Positions 33,336 through 42,022 are shown, counted from the first letter of the stretch. The stretch: DNA of 64,000 nt from Paraburkholderia acidipaludis NBRC 101816 (GCF_000684975.1 NZ_BAXZ01000025.1:1-64000), one strand, 5' to 3'. Program-made: numbers and translations. Notes: generated by a model from the letters alone, not told the origin.

Positions 33336-33935
33336 TCATGCGGCACGTTGCGACGTGCCCAGATGCAGGGCGGCATACTGCAATAGCATGATGGTTTTCC
33401 CGTCTTCGATCCGGCCTTCTTCGATCCATTGGAGCGCCGTGCTCAACGGCAACTCGATCACCTCGATTTCCTCGCCTTCGGCTTCCACGCCGCCGCCGCG
33501 GCCCACGCGCATGGAGGAGTCGTATTCGCCCACGTAGAAGTGCAATCGCTCGGTCACCGAACCGGGACTCATGAACGCCTCGAACACCTTGCGCACCTCG
33601 CGCACGCGATAGCCGGTTTCCTCCTCGACTTCGGCGCGGATGCGCGCCTCGGGCGTGGCGTTGTCGAGCAGGCCGCCCGCTGCCTCGATCAGCATGCCGT
33701 CGTGGCCGCCGACGAATGCGGGCATGCGGAACTGGCGCGTCAGCACGACGTGCGCCGTTTCGGGATTCCACAGGAGGATCGTCGCGCCGTCGCCGCGGTC
33801 GTAAGTCTCCCGGTTCTGCCGCTGCCAGCTGCCGTCACGGCGGCGGAAGTCGAACGTCACCTTTTTCAGCACATACCAGTCGTCGGACAGGACAGTCGTT
33901 TCGACAATACGAACCCGCTCGCGCGTTGCAGTCAT
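33336..33935 (-). CDS. nudK: Nudix hydrolase, NudK (GDP-mannose pyrophosphatase) type
   Basis: 199 residues. The N-terminal strand region VLKKVTFDFRRRDGS and the REVYDRGDG-like NRETYDRGDGATILL, the Nudix segment EAAGGLLDNATPEA to AEVEEETGYRV, and EAFMSPGSVTERLHFYVGEY closely follow E. coli NudK. The metal-binding EVEEE core is intact. The first glutamate and the arginine of the textbook Nudix box are replaced (T and A), as partly seen in NudK. It hydrolyses GDP-sugars or ADP-ribose. GGAG six bases upstream of the ATG at 33935 fixes the start. Divergent from the DeoR gene. Confidence 0.85.
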   Translation of the reverse strand: MTATRERVRIVETTVLSDDWYVLKKVTFDFRRRDGSWQRQNRETYDRGDGATILLWNPETAHVVLTRQFRMPAFVGGHDGMLIEAAGGLLDNATPEARIRAEVEEETGYRVREVRKVFEAFMSPGSVTERLHFYVGEYDSSMRVGRGGGVEAEGEEIEVIELPLSTALQWIEEGRIEDGKTIMLLQYAALHLGTSQRAA

Positions 33936-33973
33936 GGCACTCTCCATTCGACAGATTGTGACTTGCATGGTAA

Positions 33974-34009
33974 CGTGCATATTCGTGCAACATCAAGATA
34001 TTTCGTGCA
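33974..34009 (+). promoter_or_regulatory. Three phased CGTGCA repeats, candidate DeoR operator
   Basis: CGTGCA occurs at 33974-33979, 33984-33989 and 34004-34009, that is at steps of 10 and 20 bp on the same DNA face. The last two sit in a 9-bp direct repeat, TTCGTGCAA (33982-33990, 34002-34010). The last copy ends five bases before the DeoR start codon. DeoR regulators bind direct repeats, so autoregulation and control of the divergent Nudix gene are plausible. Confidence 0.5.
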
Positions 34010-34014
34010 AAACA

Positions 34015-34770
34015 ATGCTGACCAGTCAACGCAAGAAAGCCATTCTGGAAACGCTGCGGCAGGAGGGGCAGGTGCTGGCGGGCGACCTGAGCGAGCGGTT
34101 TGGCGTGTCGGAGGACACGGTGCGCCGCGATCTGCGCGAGCTGGCCGCGGAGGGCCTGCTGCAGCGCGTGCATGGCGGTGCGCTGCCGGCCTCGCCCGCC
34201 GTGGCGCCTTTCGCGCAGCGCGAGGGGATGGAGACGGCGGCCAAACGGCGCATTGCGCGCCGCGCCGCGGCGATGATCGCGCCGGGACAGGTGGTGATCG
34301 TGGATGGCGGGACCACCTCGGCGCTCCTCGTCGCCAGTCTCGCGCCCGACCTCGCGGCGACGATCGTGACGCACAGTCCGAGCGTCGCCGTCGCGCTCGC
34401 GGCTCATCCCGCGCTGGAAGTCGTGCTGATCGGCGGGAGGCTTTACAAGCATTCGATCGTGTCGGTTGGCGCGGCCGCGGTGGAGGCGATCTCGCACGTC
34501 AATGCCGATCTCTACTTCATGGGAGTCACGGGCGTGCACCCGCAGGCGGGGCTGAGCACCGGCGATTTCGAGGAGGCCTATATCAAGCGCGCGCTCGCCG
34601 CGCGTGCCGCGGAGACCGTTGTGCTCGCATCGGCGGCCAAGCTCAATGCCGCCTCGGCGTACCGGATCGGCGATATTTCGCTGGCCCAAACGATTGTTGT
34701 AGAAGCCTCCACGCCGGAGACGCTGATTGCCCCGGTCGAGCAGGCCGGCGTGACGGTCGTGCGCGCCTGA
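34015..34770 (+). CDS. DeoR-family transcriptional regulator
   Basis: 251 residues. N-terminal helix-turn-helix MLTSQRKKAILETLRQEGQV and SERFGVSEDTVRRDLREL, then the family's LLQRVHGGALP link. The C-terminal half is the sugar-phosphate-sensing domain (VIVDGGTTSALLVASLA; VLIGGRLYKHSIVSVGA; NADLYFMGVTGVHPQAGLS). Such regulators respond to a phosphorylated sugar. No sugar operon is next to it; the divergent GDP-sugar-type Nudix gene is the likely target. Start at 34015, just after the phased repeats. Confidence 0.92.
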   Translation: MLTSQRKKAILETLRQEGQVLAGDLSERFGVSEDTVRRDLRELAAEGLLQRVHGGALPASPAVAPFAQREGMETAAKRRIARRAAAMIAPGQVVIVDGGTTSALLVASLAPDLAATIVTHSPSVAVALAAHPALEVVLIGGRLYKHSIVSVGAAAVEAISHVNADLYFMGVTGVHPQAGLSTGDFEEAYIKRALAARAAETVVLASAAKLNAASAYRIGDISLAQTIVVEASTPETLIAPVEQAGVTVVRA

Positions 34771-34799
34771 GGCGGGTGCGACAGGGCCGGGGCCGGTCG

Positions 34800-35480
34800 T
34801 CAGCCGCCCAGGGCCACGATCGCCATGGTCAGGATGCTGCCCAGCGCCACCATGCCGAGGCCCGGCTTCCAGCCGCCCGTGCCGGCGAAACGTCCCAGCG
34901 CATAGCCGCCGGCGAAGAGCATCAGCAGAGTCAGCACGCGCGAGACGATCAGCGCGACAGTGAGGTTCTGGAACAGCACGAAGGGCAGCGCAACCGGGAA
35001 TGTGGAGAGCACGACGATCGTGAAGATCCCGAGCGCGCCCGCGAAGTCCGCGGCGTCCAGCCGGGCGTGGCGAGGCAGGGGCTCCATGGCCGCGATGCGC
35101 GCCCGTATGAGTTCGAGTTCGGGTGTGGCGACCAGCCCGCGCAGCGAAGACGGCAGCGCCTCGTGCAGCCTTTGCACCGCGGCGGCGGGGTCGTTTTCCC
35201 GCTTGATGCTCAAGGCGAGCGAGAGCCGCTTGCCGCGGCCCGTGAACGTGCGCACGAGAAACATGACGGCATCGGCCAGCCCCCACGCGAGGTTGCAGCC
35301 CAGCGCCGAATAGAGCATCTTGCGTCCGGCATCGTGCCCCGCGCTCACCACGGAGACCGCGCCGACGAACGTGAGCGCCATGAAGAGGCCGAAGCACAGT
35401 TCGGAAACGCGGTCGACGGTATCGAGCACGGGTTCGCGCGGTTCGGGCTGGCCGTGGGCGGTGGTGAGCGTTACGTTCAT
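34800..35480 (-). CDS. VIT1/CCC1-like membrane protein
   Basis: 226 residues with about five hydrophobic segments: two near the start (VSELCFGLFMALTFVGAVSV; ALGCNLAWGLADAVMFLV), a charged central loop (residues 85-130), and three at the end (ALGIFTIVVLSTFPVALPFV, LIVSRVLTLLMLFAGGYALG, LGMVALGSILTMAIVALGG). The layout matches VIT/CCC1-type proteins, some of which move Fe2+ or Mn2+; the metal-binding residues cannot be confirmed here. Single gene, convergent with deoR. Confidence 0.72.
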   Translation of the reverse strand: MNVTLTTAHGQPEPREPVLDTVDRVSELCFGLFMALTFVGAVSVVSAGHDAGRKMLYSALGCNLAWGLADAVMFLVRTFTGRGKRLSLALSIKRENDPAAAVQRLHEALPSSLRGLVATPELELIRARIAAMEPLPRHARLDAADFAGALGIFTIVVLSTFPVALPFVLFQNLTVALIVSRVLTLLMLFAGGYALGRFAGTGGWKPGLGMVALGSILTMAIVALGG

Positions 35481-35673
35481 GAGGCGTTCCTGGTTCCGGT
35501 GATGGCGGGAGTCTGTCCGAGCACAAACGTCGCGCCGGCGATCCCGTATTTTTGAAGTGTACTTTTGCCGCGCGCAAGGCGGCATGGCGCCGAAATGTGT
35601 TTAATAGGAGCGGCGCACCGCTGTCGCAAGGGCAACTGCGGCGCGCCAGCCACCTGAATCACGGAGAAGCGAC

Positions 35674-35928
35674 ATGATGCATATGCTGTTGGGCAACATC
35701 GAACCGGGGACGACCGACCACGAGATTCGCGACCTGCTCGTGAAATACGGCTTCCCGCCTTTCGACGAGATCACGTTTATCGAGGGCGACGGCTCCCGGC
35801 CCGCTGCCGCGCTGACGTTCCGCTCGATCGACGCCCACGTGCTTACGAGCCTGCAGTCGCGGCTGCACAATATGTACTGGAAGAATCGACAGCTCTCGGC
35901 AACCGTTGGGCGAGAACGCTTCATCTGA
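35674..35928 (+). CDS. Small RRM-like protein
   Basis: 84 residues. The pattern MLLGNIEPGTTDHEIRDLLV, KYGFPPFDEITFIEGDG, AAALTFRSIDAHVLTSLQSR and NNRQL-like KNRQLSATVG follows the beta-alpha-beta-beta-alpha-beta order of an RNA-recognition motif. The aromatic RNP residues are poorly kept, so RNA binding is uncertain. A GGAG site lies ten bases before the ATG. It stands alone. GGCGCGCC repeats (35939-35963) follow it without a T-tract. Confidence 0.72.
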   Translation: MMHMLLGNIEPGTTDHEIRDLLVKYGFPPFDEITFIEGDGSRPAAALTFRSIDAHVLTSLQSRLHNMYWKNRQLSATVGRERFI

Positions 35929-36036
35929 GCCGAAGAGGCGCGCCGCCGCCTCAGTGGCGCGCCATGCTGCCAGGCATGACTAAACAATCGGCGAGCCGTT
36001 CCGGCGGCAGCCGGCCGTCACGCCGGCTGCTGTGCA

Positions 36037-36696
36037 TCACACCCAAGGCTGCGCGAGCTGCTCCGTTTCGAACGCACGCACGACGGCCGGGCGTTCGAGC
36101 ATGCGCGCGAGATACGCGCCGATCCGCGGCCACGTGCGCGCGGGGCGGTGGAAGCCGCGGGTCCAGCGGCACAGCATCAGCGCGTACGGATCGAGCGCCG
36201 TATAGTGCTCGCCGAGCAGCCACGGGCCGCCCGAACTCGCGAGCTGCGCTTCGAGCTGCGCTTCGAGCTGATCGAGCAGCCCGGCGATCTTCGCCTCGGC
36301 CTGGGCCGCTACCTGCCGCGCGCCTTCGGTATTGCCGGCTTCGACCCAGCGCTCGGGATAGAAATAGACAATCAGGGCCGCCTGCAGCGTATTCGTGAGC
36401 CACATGAGCCACTGGTAGAAGTGGGCGCGCTGCGGCGTGCCGAGCGCCGGGGCCAGTGCTTTCGCGGGATGCGTGTCGGCGAGGTGCAGGCAGATGGCGG
36501 CCGTTTCGTAGAGCACGAAGTCGCCGTCAACCAGCACGGGAATCAGGCCATTGGGATTCAGCTTGAGGTATTCGGCCGATTTGTGCTCGTCATGCGCGCG
36601 ATCGACGAGCTTCAGCTTGAACGGCTGCCCGATTTCCTCGAGCAGGATATGCGGAGCCATGCTGGCATTGCCGGGATAGTAGAACAGCGTCTTCAT
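36037..36696 (-). CDS. Glutathione S-transferase family protein
   Basis: 219 residues. Thioredoxin-like N-terminus MKTLFYYPGNASMAPHILLE with NPNGLIPVLVDGDFVLYETA as the glutathione site; helical C-terminus with GPWLLGEHYTALDPYALML. A short internal repeat, QLEAQLEAQL, is visible in the middle helix. It shares little beyond the fold with the GST at 3.3 kb. Substrate unknown. Likely monocistronic; the upstream region holds two adjoining palindromes shared with the divergent GNAT gene. Confidence 0.9.
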   Translation of the reverse strand: MKTLFYYPGNASMAPHILLEEIGQPFKLKLVDRAHDEHKSAEYLKLNPNGLIPVLVDGDFVLYETAAICLHLADTHPAKALAPALGTPQRAHFYQWLMWLTNTLQAALIVYFYPERWVEAGNTEGARQVAAQAEAKIAGLLDQLEAQLEAQLASSGGPWLLGEHYTALDPYALMLCRWTRGFHRPARTWPRIGAYLARMLERPAVVRAFETEQLAQPWV

Positions 36697-36821
36697 CGGT
36701 TTTTTACGCTCGGCAGGTGAGTTCCGGGATGCGGCGCGACGATGAGGCGGGCGCCGCGTCGACATTATTGCAGGAAGGCAACGAAGTGCCGAATCCGTTG
36801 CTTGTGCAAGCGCAACGCCGT

Positions 36822-36847
36822 GTGCCGCGGCGGCACGCATGATGCGT
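36822..36847. repeat. Two adjoining palindromes in a divergent promoter
   Basis: GTGCCGC-G-GCGGCAC (36822-36836) overlaps ACGCAT-G-ATGCGT (36835-36847). Both are perfect and both lie between the leftward GST and the rightward GNAT genes, about 100 bp before the GNAT start. They could be operators or RNA hairpins. Confidence 0.45.
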
Positions 36848-36944
36848 CGGTAACGCAAAACCCGCCGGCTTTTACGACATTTTTTCTTGTGACGCCAAGG
36901 GGGCCAACCCTAGACTTCGGTATGTAGCAAGGACCGGAGGGGCC

Positions 36945-37589
36945 ATGTCAAAGCAGCGCACAGCGTCGGGAAATGGAGAGCGGATCATCTGCAACCAGCC
37001 GGGTGTCGGGCGGCTCGTGCTGCGGCGATTCGATCCCCAACGCGACTCCTGGGAACATCTCACGAAGCTGCTGCATCGCGCGTTCACGAGGCTTGCGGCG
37101 CTCGGCCTGCACTGCGGCTGCGTGGACCAGGGCGCGAGCGTCACGCGGCAGCGGGCGCTGGCCGGCGACTGTTTTGTCGCCGTGTGCAACGGGCGCATCG
37201 TCGGGACGATGACGCTCGAGTCGCGCGACAGCGCTTCGCAGTGCGAGCAGTACCGTCAACGTCATGTTGCCTCGCTGCATCAGTTCGGCGTCGATCCTTC
37301 GTGGCAGCAACGCGGCATCGGCCGTGCGCTGCTGGCCTTCGCGGGGTACTGGGCCGCCACGCGCGGTTTCACGCAACTGGCCCTCGACACGCCGTTTCCC
37401 GCCACGCATCTGATCGAGTATTACCGGGCTCACGGGTTCAGCCTTGTCGACGTCGTGCGCTTCGCGGGCCGTGGTTACGACAGCGCGATTCTCAGCAAAC
37501 CCGCCACGGCCGGGCGGCCGTTTCCGGCCTTTCCGGACTCCATGCAGCCCATCGCATTGCCGCGCGGCGCCGCGCATCTGCCGCTATGA
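36945..37589 (+). CDS. GNAT-family N-acetyltransferase
   Basis: 214 residues. The central GNAT core is clear: CFVAVCNGRIVGTMTLESR, then VASLHQFGVDPSWQQRGIGR (acetyl-CoA loop Q-R-G-I-G-R), ALLAFAGYWAATRGFTQLAL and LIEYYRAHGFSLVDVVRF. It acetylates an unknown amine. A 30-residue tail rich in proline follows. GGAGG four bases before the ATG fixes the start. The stop overlaps the start of a small membrane protein gene (ATGA), so the two are translated together. Confidence 0.88.
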   Translation: MSKQRTASGNGERIICNQPGVGRLVLRRFDPQRDSWEHLTKLLHRAFTRLAALGLHCGCVDQGASVTRQRALAGDCFVAVCNGRIVGTMTLESRDSASQCEQYRQRHVASLHQFGVDPSWQQRGIGRALLAFAGYWAATRGFTQLALDTPFPATHLIEYYRAHGFSLVDVVRFAGRGYDSAILSKPATAGRPFPAFPDSMQPIALPRGAAHLPL

Positions 37590-37972
37590 GCGACGACCGG
37601 CGCACGCCGCCCACCGGACAGGAAGAGGAAGCGCGCATCCGGCTTGCCTTGCGCACGCGTGCGCTGCTCAAGATCGTGCTGGTGACGATCGTCTTCAGCC
37701 AGGTGCTGGTCATGCTCTTCGGGATGGCCGCACAAACCATCGATCCGGGTGTATCCGCGACGCCGTCCCTGATCTTCGGCTACGTGACCTGCGCGCTGGT
37801 GAGCTACTGGCTGCAGGCGGACGCGCGCCGCGCCTGGGAGCATGCCCGCGAGCGCGGCCATGTCCGTCGCGGCACGCAGGGCCCGCTGCCGGGCATCGAA
37901 ATCGCGGCGGCGTGTCCGCGCCGCTGGCTCGTCATTCTGTATGCGGAGCTGAACCCTGCTGCCAGGGCCTGA
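37586..37972 (+). CDS. Small two-span membrane protein coupled to GNAT gene
   Basis: 128 residues starting MSDDRRTPPTGQEEEARIRL, overlapping the GNAT stop by four bases. Two hydrophobic segments are seen (LLKIVLVTIVFSQVLVMLFG; SLIFGYVTCALVSYWL), with the cytosolic C-terminus rich in Arg (RRAWEHARERGHVRRG). I recognise no family. The tight coupling implies a partner or substrate role for the acetyltransferase (inference). Confidence 0.72.
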   Translation: MSDDRRTPPTGQEEEARIRLALRTRALLKIVLVTIVFSQVLVMLFGMAAQTIDPGVSATPSLIFGYVTCALVSYWLQADARRAWEHARERGHVRRGTQGPLPGIEIAAACPRRWLVILYAELNPAARA

Positions 37973-37981
37973 CGCGCAAAA

Positions 37982-38014
37982 GCGCATAAACACAGGGATG
38001 TTTACGCAATTTTT
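37982..38014 (+). terminator. Putative Rho-independent terminator
   Basis: TAAACA (37987-37992) pairs with TGTTTA (37999-38004), extended by GCG/CGC beyond a small bulge, and is followed by TTTTT at 38010-38014. It fits the end of the GNAT/membrane-protein transcript. Confidence 0.5.
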
Positions 38015-38131
38015 GCGGCACCATCAGGATTCCTTGCAGCTTTTTGCCGGAGCGCCCGGTATCGTGAGATCAGGCGCATCGGGCGTCATTCCATCAAAAG
38101 GCAGCGGGTATATGGCCCAACGAGGTGCGCG

Positions 38132-38548
38132 GTGTTGAAACTGCTGATCCCCATACTCGATCGCAACGGCGCACTGGAAGCCGCGCGCCACGGTGCGTTC
38201 CTCTTCGCGGAGCGCTGCGTTTCCGAGGTCGAGATTGTCGAGGTGCTGGACGAGGTCGGGCAGGACCGGAGTTCGGCTTTCCGGTCGAGGGGCGAGTTGC
38301 GGCGCTCCGAAAAGCAGGCCATGCGCGACGCGCTTCTGCGCACGCGCGCGATCCTCGACGATGCGGGCGTGCCCTACACCTGGAAACGCGTGTTCGGCCA
38401 GCCCGAGCGCATCATCGCGACCTGCGCGGAAAGCGGTCATGCCGACATCGTCGTGCTCGACGCGAGCCGCCTGGGTTTCTTTCGCAAATGGGGCGTGCTC
38501 GCGCGGCTGCGCCGGCTCACGCATACGCCCGTCACGCTGTTGCAGTGA
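38132..38548 (+). CDS. Universal stress protein family
   Basis: 138 residues from a GTG with GAGG six bases upstream. The Usp fold shows in LKLLIPILDRNGALEAARHG, EVEIVEVLDEVG, YTWKRVFGQPERIIATCAES and GHADIVVLDASRLG to TPVTLLQ. The glycine-rich ATP loop of the UspFG class (G-x2-G-x9-G-S/T) is missing, so it is probably a UspA-like, non-ATP-binding member. Single gene, convergent with the EAL phosphodiesterase gene 19 bp away. Confidence 0.85.
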   Translation: MLKLLIPILDRNGALEAARHGAFLFAERCVSEVEIVEVLDEVGQDRSSAFRSRGELRRSEKQAMRDALLRTRAILDDAGVPYTWKRVFGQPERIIATCAESGHADIVVLDASRLGFFRKWGVLARLRRLTHTPVTLLQ

Positions 38549-38567
38549 GTTCGGTGTCCTGAGGCAT

Positions 38568-40157
38568 TCACCCGATGGGGACCGCGCCGCGCGCATTGGG
38601 CGGAACACCCGCCGCCAGCGCATAGCGCACGAACTGCTCGGCCGGCATGGCCTTCGCATACCGCCATCCTTGCCCGTACCGCACGCCATGGTTTTCGAGC
38701 CAGTCGGCCTGGTCCGCGGTTTCCACGCCCTCGGCAATGACTTCGAGCCCGAGGCTGTTCGCCATGGCGATGATGTGCGGCACGATCGCGTTGACCTGCG
38801 CGCCCGTATGGAGTGCGCGAACGAAGGCCCGGTCGATCTTGATGCCGTCCACGGGAAGCTCCTGCAAGTAGGCCAGGTTCGAATAGCCGGTGCCGAAATC
38901 GTCGATCAGGATCCGGTGGCCCGCAGCACGATAGCGCTCGAGCACGGGGGCGCAGCGGCGTGCGTCGATGAATGCGCGCTCGACGGCCTCGAACCAGATC
39001 TGCCTCGGCCGCACGCCGTATTGCTCGTAGCCGGCCTGCAAGGTGTCCATCATGCGCGAGGTCTCGAGATCGTCGGGCGTGAGATTGATCGACACGTGCA
39101 GGTCGCGGTGCTCGGCGAGCAATGTGCCCACTCCTTCGAACACCGAACGGATCACGAGGTCCGTGATCGGCTGGATCAGGCCTAGCTGCTCGGCCATGGG
39201 AATGAACGAATCCGGCGCGACGATGGTGCCGTCGGCGAGGCGCCAGCGCACCAGCGCCTCGGCGCCCACACAGCGGCCGCTCCGCAGCTCCACGATGGGC
39301 TGGAACCACGCCTCGAACTGGCGTTGACGGATGCCTTCCAGCAACGCGGCGCGCGGCGTGCGCTGGCGGCGGCGCCAGGCGAGCGCGAGCCACGCGATGA
39401 ACGTGCTGGCAAGCAGGGCGGGGAGGATGAGCGTCTTCACCCACCGCAGCCAGTCGGGGCGAATGCGGCTTTCGGGTTCGTAAGCCACGACGGCGAGCGG
39501 ATAGCGGCTCGACCGTTCCATGACGTAGTAACGGTCGTCGGCGTAGATCGAGGGACTGCCGCGGCGCATGGCTTCTTTTACGGCGCCGGGGTCGGCGTTC
39601 GGCCAGCGCGCGATGACGAGCCCGTTGTGGGTCTCCAGTATGCCGACTTCGATCGTGCCGTCGAGCGGCACGATGTCGAGGTAGAAGCGCGGATCGAGCA
39701 CCACGAAATGATTGCCGTAGCGGATATTGAACATGCGCTGTTCGTGGCCAGGCCTGCCGGTCGTGCTCTGCCATGCCGGGAAACCGCCGGGCAAGGTCAG
39801 TTCGGGCGGCGGCAACGGGGTGCCGGCATCGTTGAGCGTCGAGCAGGCAGTACCCTGGCCGTCGTTCCAGGCGACGCCGCGCACGTAGCGGTGCTCCGCT
39901 TCCACCTGCCGGAGCAGGCGCAGGTGGTCCGCCGTGCAGGGCGGACCGCTGTAGCGCGAGAGTTCGCGCAAGGCGGTTAGCGCGTCGTCGGTCACCAGTT
40001 CGGCGCGTATCAGCGCCCGCTGCGCGTATTCGTCAACCTGGGCGCGCTGGTGGCGCTCCGTCACGGCGCTCGTCGTGTAGGTGACGACCGCCAGCGCTAC
40101 CGAAACGGCAAGCGCGGCGAGGGCAATCGTTGCCAACGTTGTCAGTCTGCTGGCCAT
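38568..40157 (-). CDS. CSS-type EAL-domain c-di-GMP phosphodiesterase
   Basis: 529 residues. An N-terminal membrane segment, a periplasmic domain (about 35-235) with cysteines in GPPCTADH and GTACSTL like the CSS redox sensor, a second membrane segment (LILPALLASTFIAWLALAW), then an EAL domain: GAEALVRWR, SINLTPDDLE, FEAVERAFID, IDDFGTGYSNLAYLQELPVD and KIDRAFV, EGVETADQ. The catalytic acids look complete, so it should hydrolyse c-di-GMP to pGpG. It lies 23 bp downstream of a diguanylate cyclase gene on the same strand, so opposing enzymes are probably co-expressed. Confidence 0.93.
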   Translation of the reverse strand: MASRLTTLATIALAALAVSVALAVVTYTTSAVTERHQRAQVDEYAQRALIRAELVTDDALTALRELSRYSGPPCTADHLRLLRQVEAEHRYVRGVAWNDGQGTACSTLNDAGTPLPPPELTLPGGFPAWQSTTGRPGHEQRMFNIRYGNHFVVLDPRFYLDIVPLDGTIEVGILETHNGLVIARWPNADPGAVKEAMRRGSPSIYADDRYYVMERSSRYPLAVVAYEPESRIRPDWLRWVKTLILPALLASTFIAWLALAWRRRQRTPRAALLEGIRQRQFEAWFQPIVELRSGRCVGAEALVRWRLADGTIVAPDSFIPMAEQLGLIQPITDLVIRSVFEGVGTLLAEHRDLHVSINLTPDDLETSRMMDTLQAGYEQYGVRPRQIWFEAVERAFIDARRCAPVLERYRAAGHRILIDDFGTGYSNLAYLQELPVDGIKIDRAFVRALHTGAQVNAIVPHIIAMANSLGLEVIAEGVETADQADWLENHGVRYGQGWRYAKAMPAEQFVRYALAAGVPPNARGAVPIG

Positions 40158-40180
40158 ATCGGGCAGGCGTTTTTTGCGGC

Positions 40181-42022
40181 TTACGCTTTGACAGGTCCGG
40201 AGCGGGCTGTGTCGTCGGACACGACGCGGTTGCGCCCGCTTTCCTTCGCGCGATAAAGGCGGCGGTCGGCTGCCGCCATCAGCGCGTCACTGGCGGCAGG
40301 GCCGTCTTCGGGGCTTGCCGCCACGCCAATCGAGATCGAGAAAGGAATCGTCTCGGGCCTTGCCGCATCGGGCTGTCCGGCGCTGCCCGTATGCGCGGCG
40401 TGCCCGGCGTGTGTTTCCACGGCCCGGCGCAGCCGCTCGCCCACGGCGGCGGCGGTGGCCCGATCCGCGTCGGGCAGCAGCGCCGCGAACTCTTCGCCGC
40501 CGAGGCGCGCCGGCACATCCACGGTGCGAAGGCTCGTGCGCATGATGTCCGCGAGGATTTCCAGCACGCGGTCCCCCGCAGCATGGCCCCAACGGTCGTT
40601 GACGTGCTTGAAGAAGTCGATGTCGATCATCAGCACTGCGATAGGTGCCGGACCGCCGGGCGCGCGGGCGGCGTGTGCGATGGCCCTGGCAAAGGTTTCG
40701 TCGAAGGAGCGCCGGTTGGCGAGACCCGTGAGCGGGTCGCTGCGCGCGAGCGCCGCGAGCTTGACGCTCGCTTCGACATAGCGCCCGAAAATATGGTTTA
40801 CGACGCGCAGCGTGCCGAACAGTAGGACGGCAAGCGCGAGCCATGCGACGATCAGGGGGCTGCTGAATACGCGCTTCGCCGCGTTGAGGGTGAGCTCCAC
40901 GTTGTCGGTGGCGCTCGCCAGTCCCCATTGCGTGTCGCCGATGCGCTGGAAGATGAGGTAATGGCCGCCGCGTTCCGCCGTCGTCCTGCCGTCGCGTAGC
41001 CAGGCGCCGGCGGAGGTGTGGGCGGCCTGCAGCAGGTCGTCGGTGAAGGACGCGGGACGTGCCGCGATCATGTTGCCGTTGTGGAAGTAGATGGCGTTGC
41101 CGTCGCTGTTGAAGAGTGCGAAGTCGGCGTCCGTTTCGTCGTCGGTGAGGACGCCTGACGAGCGTTGCAGCGCGAGCAGGCGCGATGGCGTGACGTCCAT
41201 CAGCACCACGCCGCGAAAGCGCCCGCGGACATAGACCGGCGCGCTGAGCGTGGCGATGCTTTCGCCTTGCTGAAACTCCGTGTAGACCGGTGTCCAGACG
41301 ACATCATGCGACGTATTGCTGTCGGGCAACTGGCCGCGGTAATAGGGCATCTTCTCGAAGCGGCGGAACATGGCTTCGACATTGGCCGCCGGGCGTTGCG
41401 GCGAGATCACGTAGAGCCCGTTCGACGAGATGAACGCCGCGGTCCTTTCCACGGCGTCCGCATTCTGGCTGATCGCGAGCAGCGGTCCGATCTGGCGGGC
41501 GAGCACGAGGTCGGCCGGCAGCGTGGTGTCGTCGCGGCGAAAGCCTTTGAGCCCGTAGAGACCCGCGGCGTTCGTGCCGAATACGGGCGGCCCGTCCATG
41601 GCGCCCGCCACTTCCCAGGTGCTCAGGCTCGTATCGGAATCGGCCGTGGACGTGGCGGCGGGGGCGGGGTGGAGCGGGGCCGCATGGGTTGGACGGGTGT
41701 TGTGCGGCTGCTCCGGCTCCGGAATGGACGCGAGTACGTGTTGCGCATAGTCACGCAGAAACAGCAGGCGGCGGCTTTCGGAGGCGATCAGCGCATTCAC
41801 GCCCGCGGCCCGAACTTCCAGGTCGCGCTGCCGGCTTTCCAGGTCGTGGCGCGTCAGCAGATAGAGCTGACGCACACCGACGACCGCCACGAGCACCATC
41901 GCGCAGCCGAAGCATAGCGTCACGATCAGACGCGGGCACTTCATCACGATGCGGGAAACGATGCCCGCCCGCCTGCCTGTGCGGGCGGCCGTTTGCCGCG
42001 ATGGGTCCGCCGTACGATCCAT
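40181..42022 (-). CDS. Cache-type membrane diguanylate cyclase
   Basis: 613 residues from the ATG at 42022, which has GGGAG four bases upstream; MKCPRLIV at 41944 lacks a site. Membrane segments at about 30-50 (LIVTLCFGCAMVLVAVVGV) and 405-425 flank a large periplasmic Cache-like sensor. The GGDEF domain shows DPLTGLANRRSFDE, DIDFFKHVNDRWGH and ARLGGEEFAALL. RTVD five residues before the loop is an RxxD inhibitory site. It probably makes c-di-GMP in response to an external solute. Same strand as the EAL gene downstream. Confidence 0.92.
   Translation of the reverse strand: MDRTADPSRQTAARTGRRAGIVSRIVMKCPRLIVTLCFGCAMVLVAVVGVRQLYLLTRHDLESRQRDLEVRAAGVNALIASESRRLLFLRDYAQHVLASIPEPEQPHNTRPTHAAPLHPAPAATSTADSDTSLSTWEVAGAMDGPPVFGTNAAGLYGLKGFRRDDTTLPADLVLARQIGPLLAISQNADAVERTAAFISSNGLYVISPQRPAANVEAMFRRFEKMPYYRGQLPDSNTSHDVVWTPVYTEFQQGESIATLSAPVYVRGRFRGVVLMDVTPSRLLALQRSSGVLTDDETDADFALFNSDGNAIYFHNGNMIAARPASFTDDLLQAAHTSAGAWLRDGRTTAERGGHYLIFQRIGDTQWGLASATDNVELTLNAAKRVFSSPLIVAWLALAVLLFGTLRVVNHIFGRYVEASVKLAALARSDPLTGLANRRSFDETFARAIAHAARAPGGPAPIAVLMIDIDFFKHVNDRWGHAAGDRVLEILADIMRTSLRTVDVPARLGGEEFAALLPDADRATAAAVGERLRRAVETHAGHAAHTGSAGQPDAARPETIPFSISIGVAASPEDGPAASDALMAAADRRLYRAKESGRNRVVSDDTARSGPVKA

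Noticed and set aside
33429..35555. A 708-codon rightward frame across the Nudix, DeoR and VIT-like genes
   Set aside because: It spans three recognisable genes in other frames and has no protein-like features; a shadow frame.
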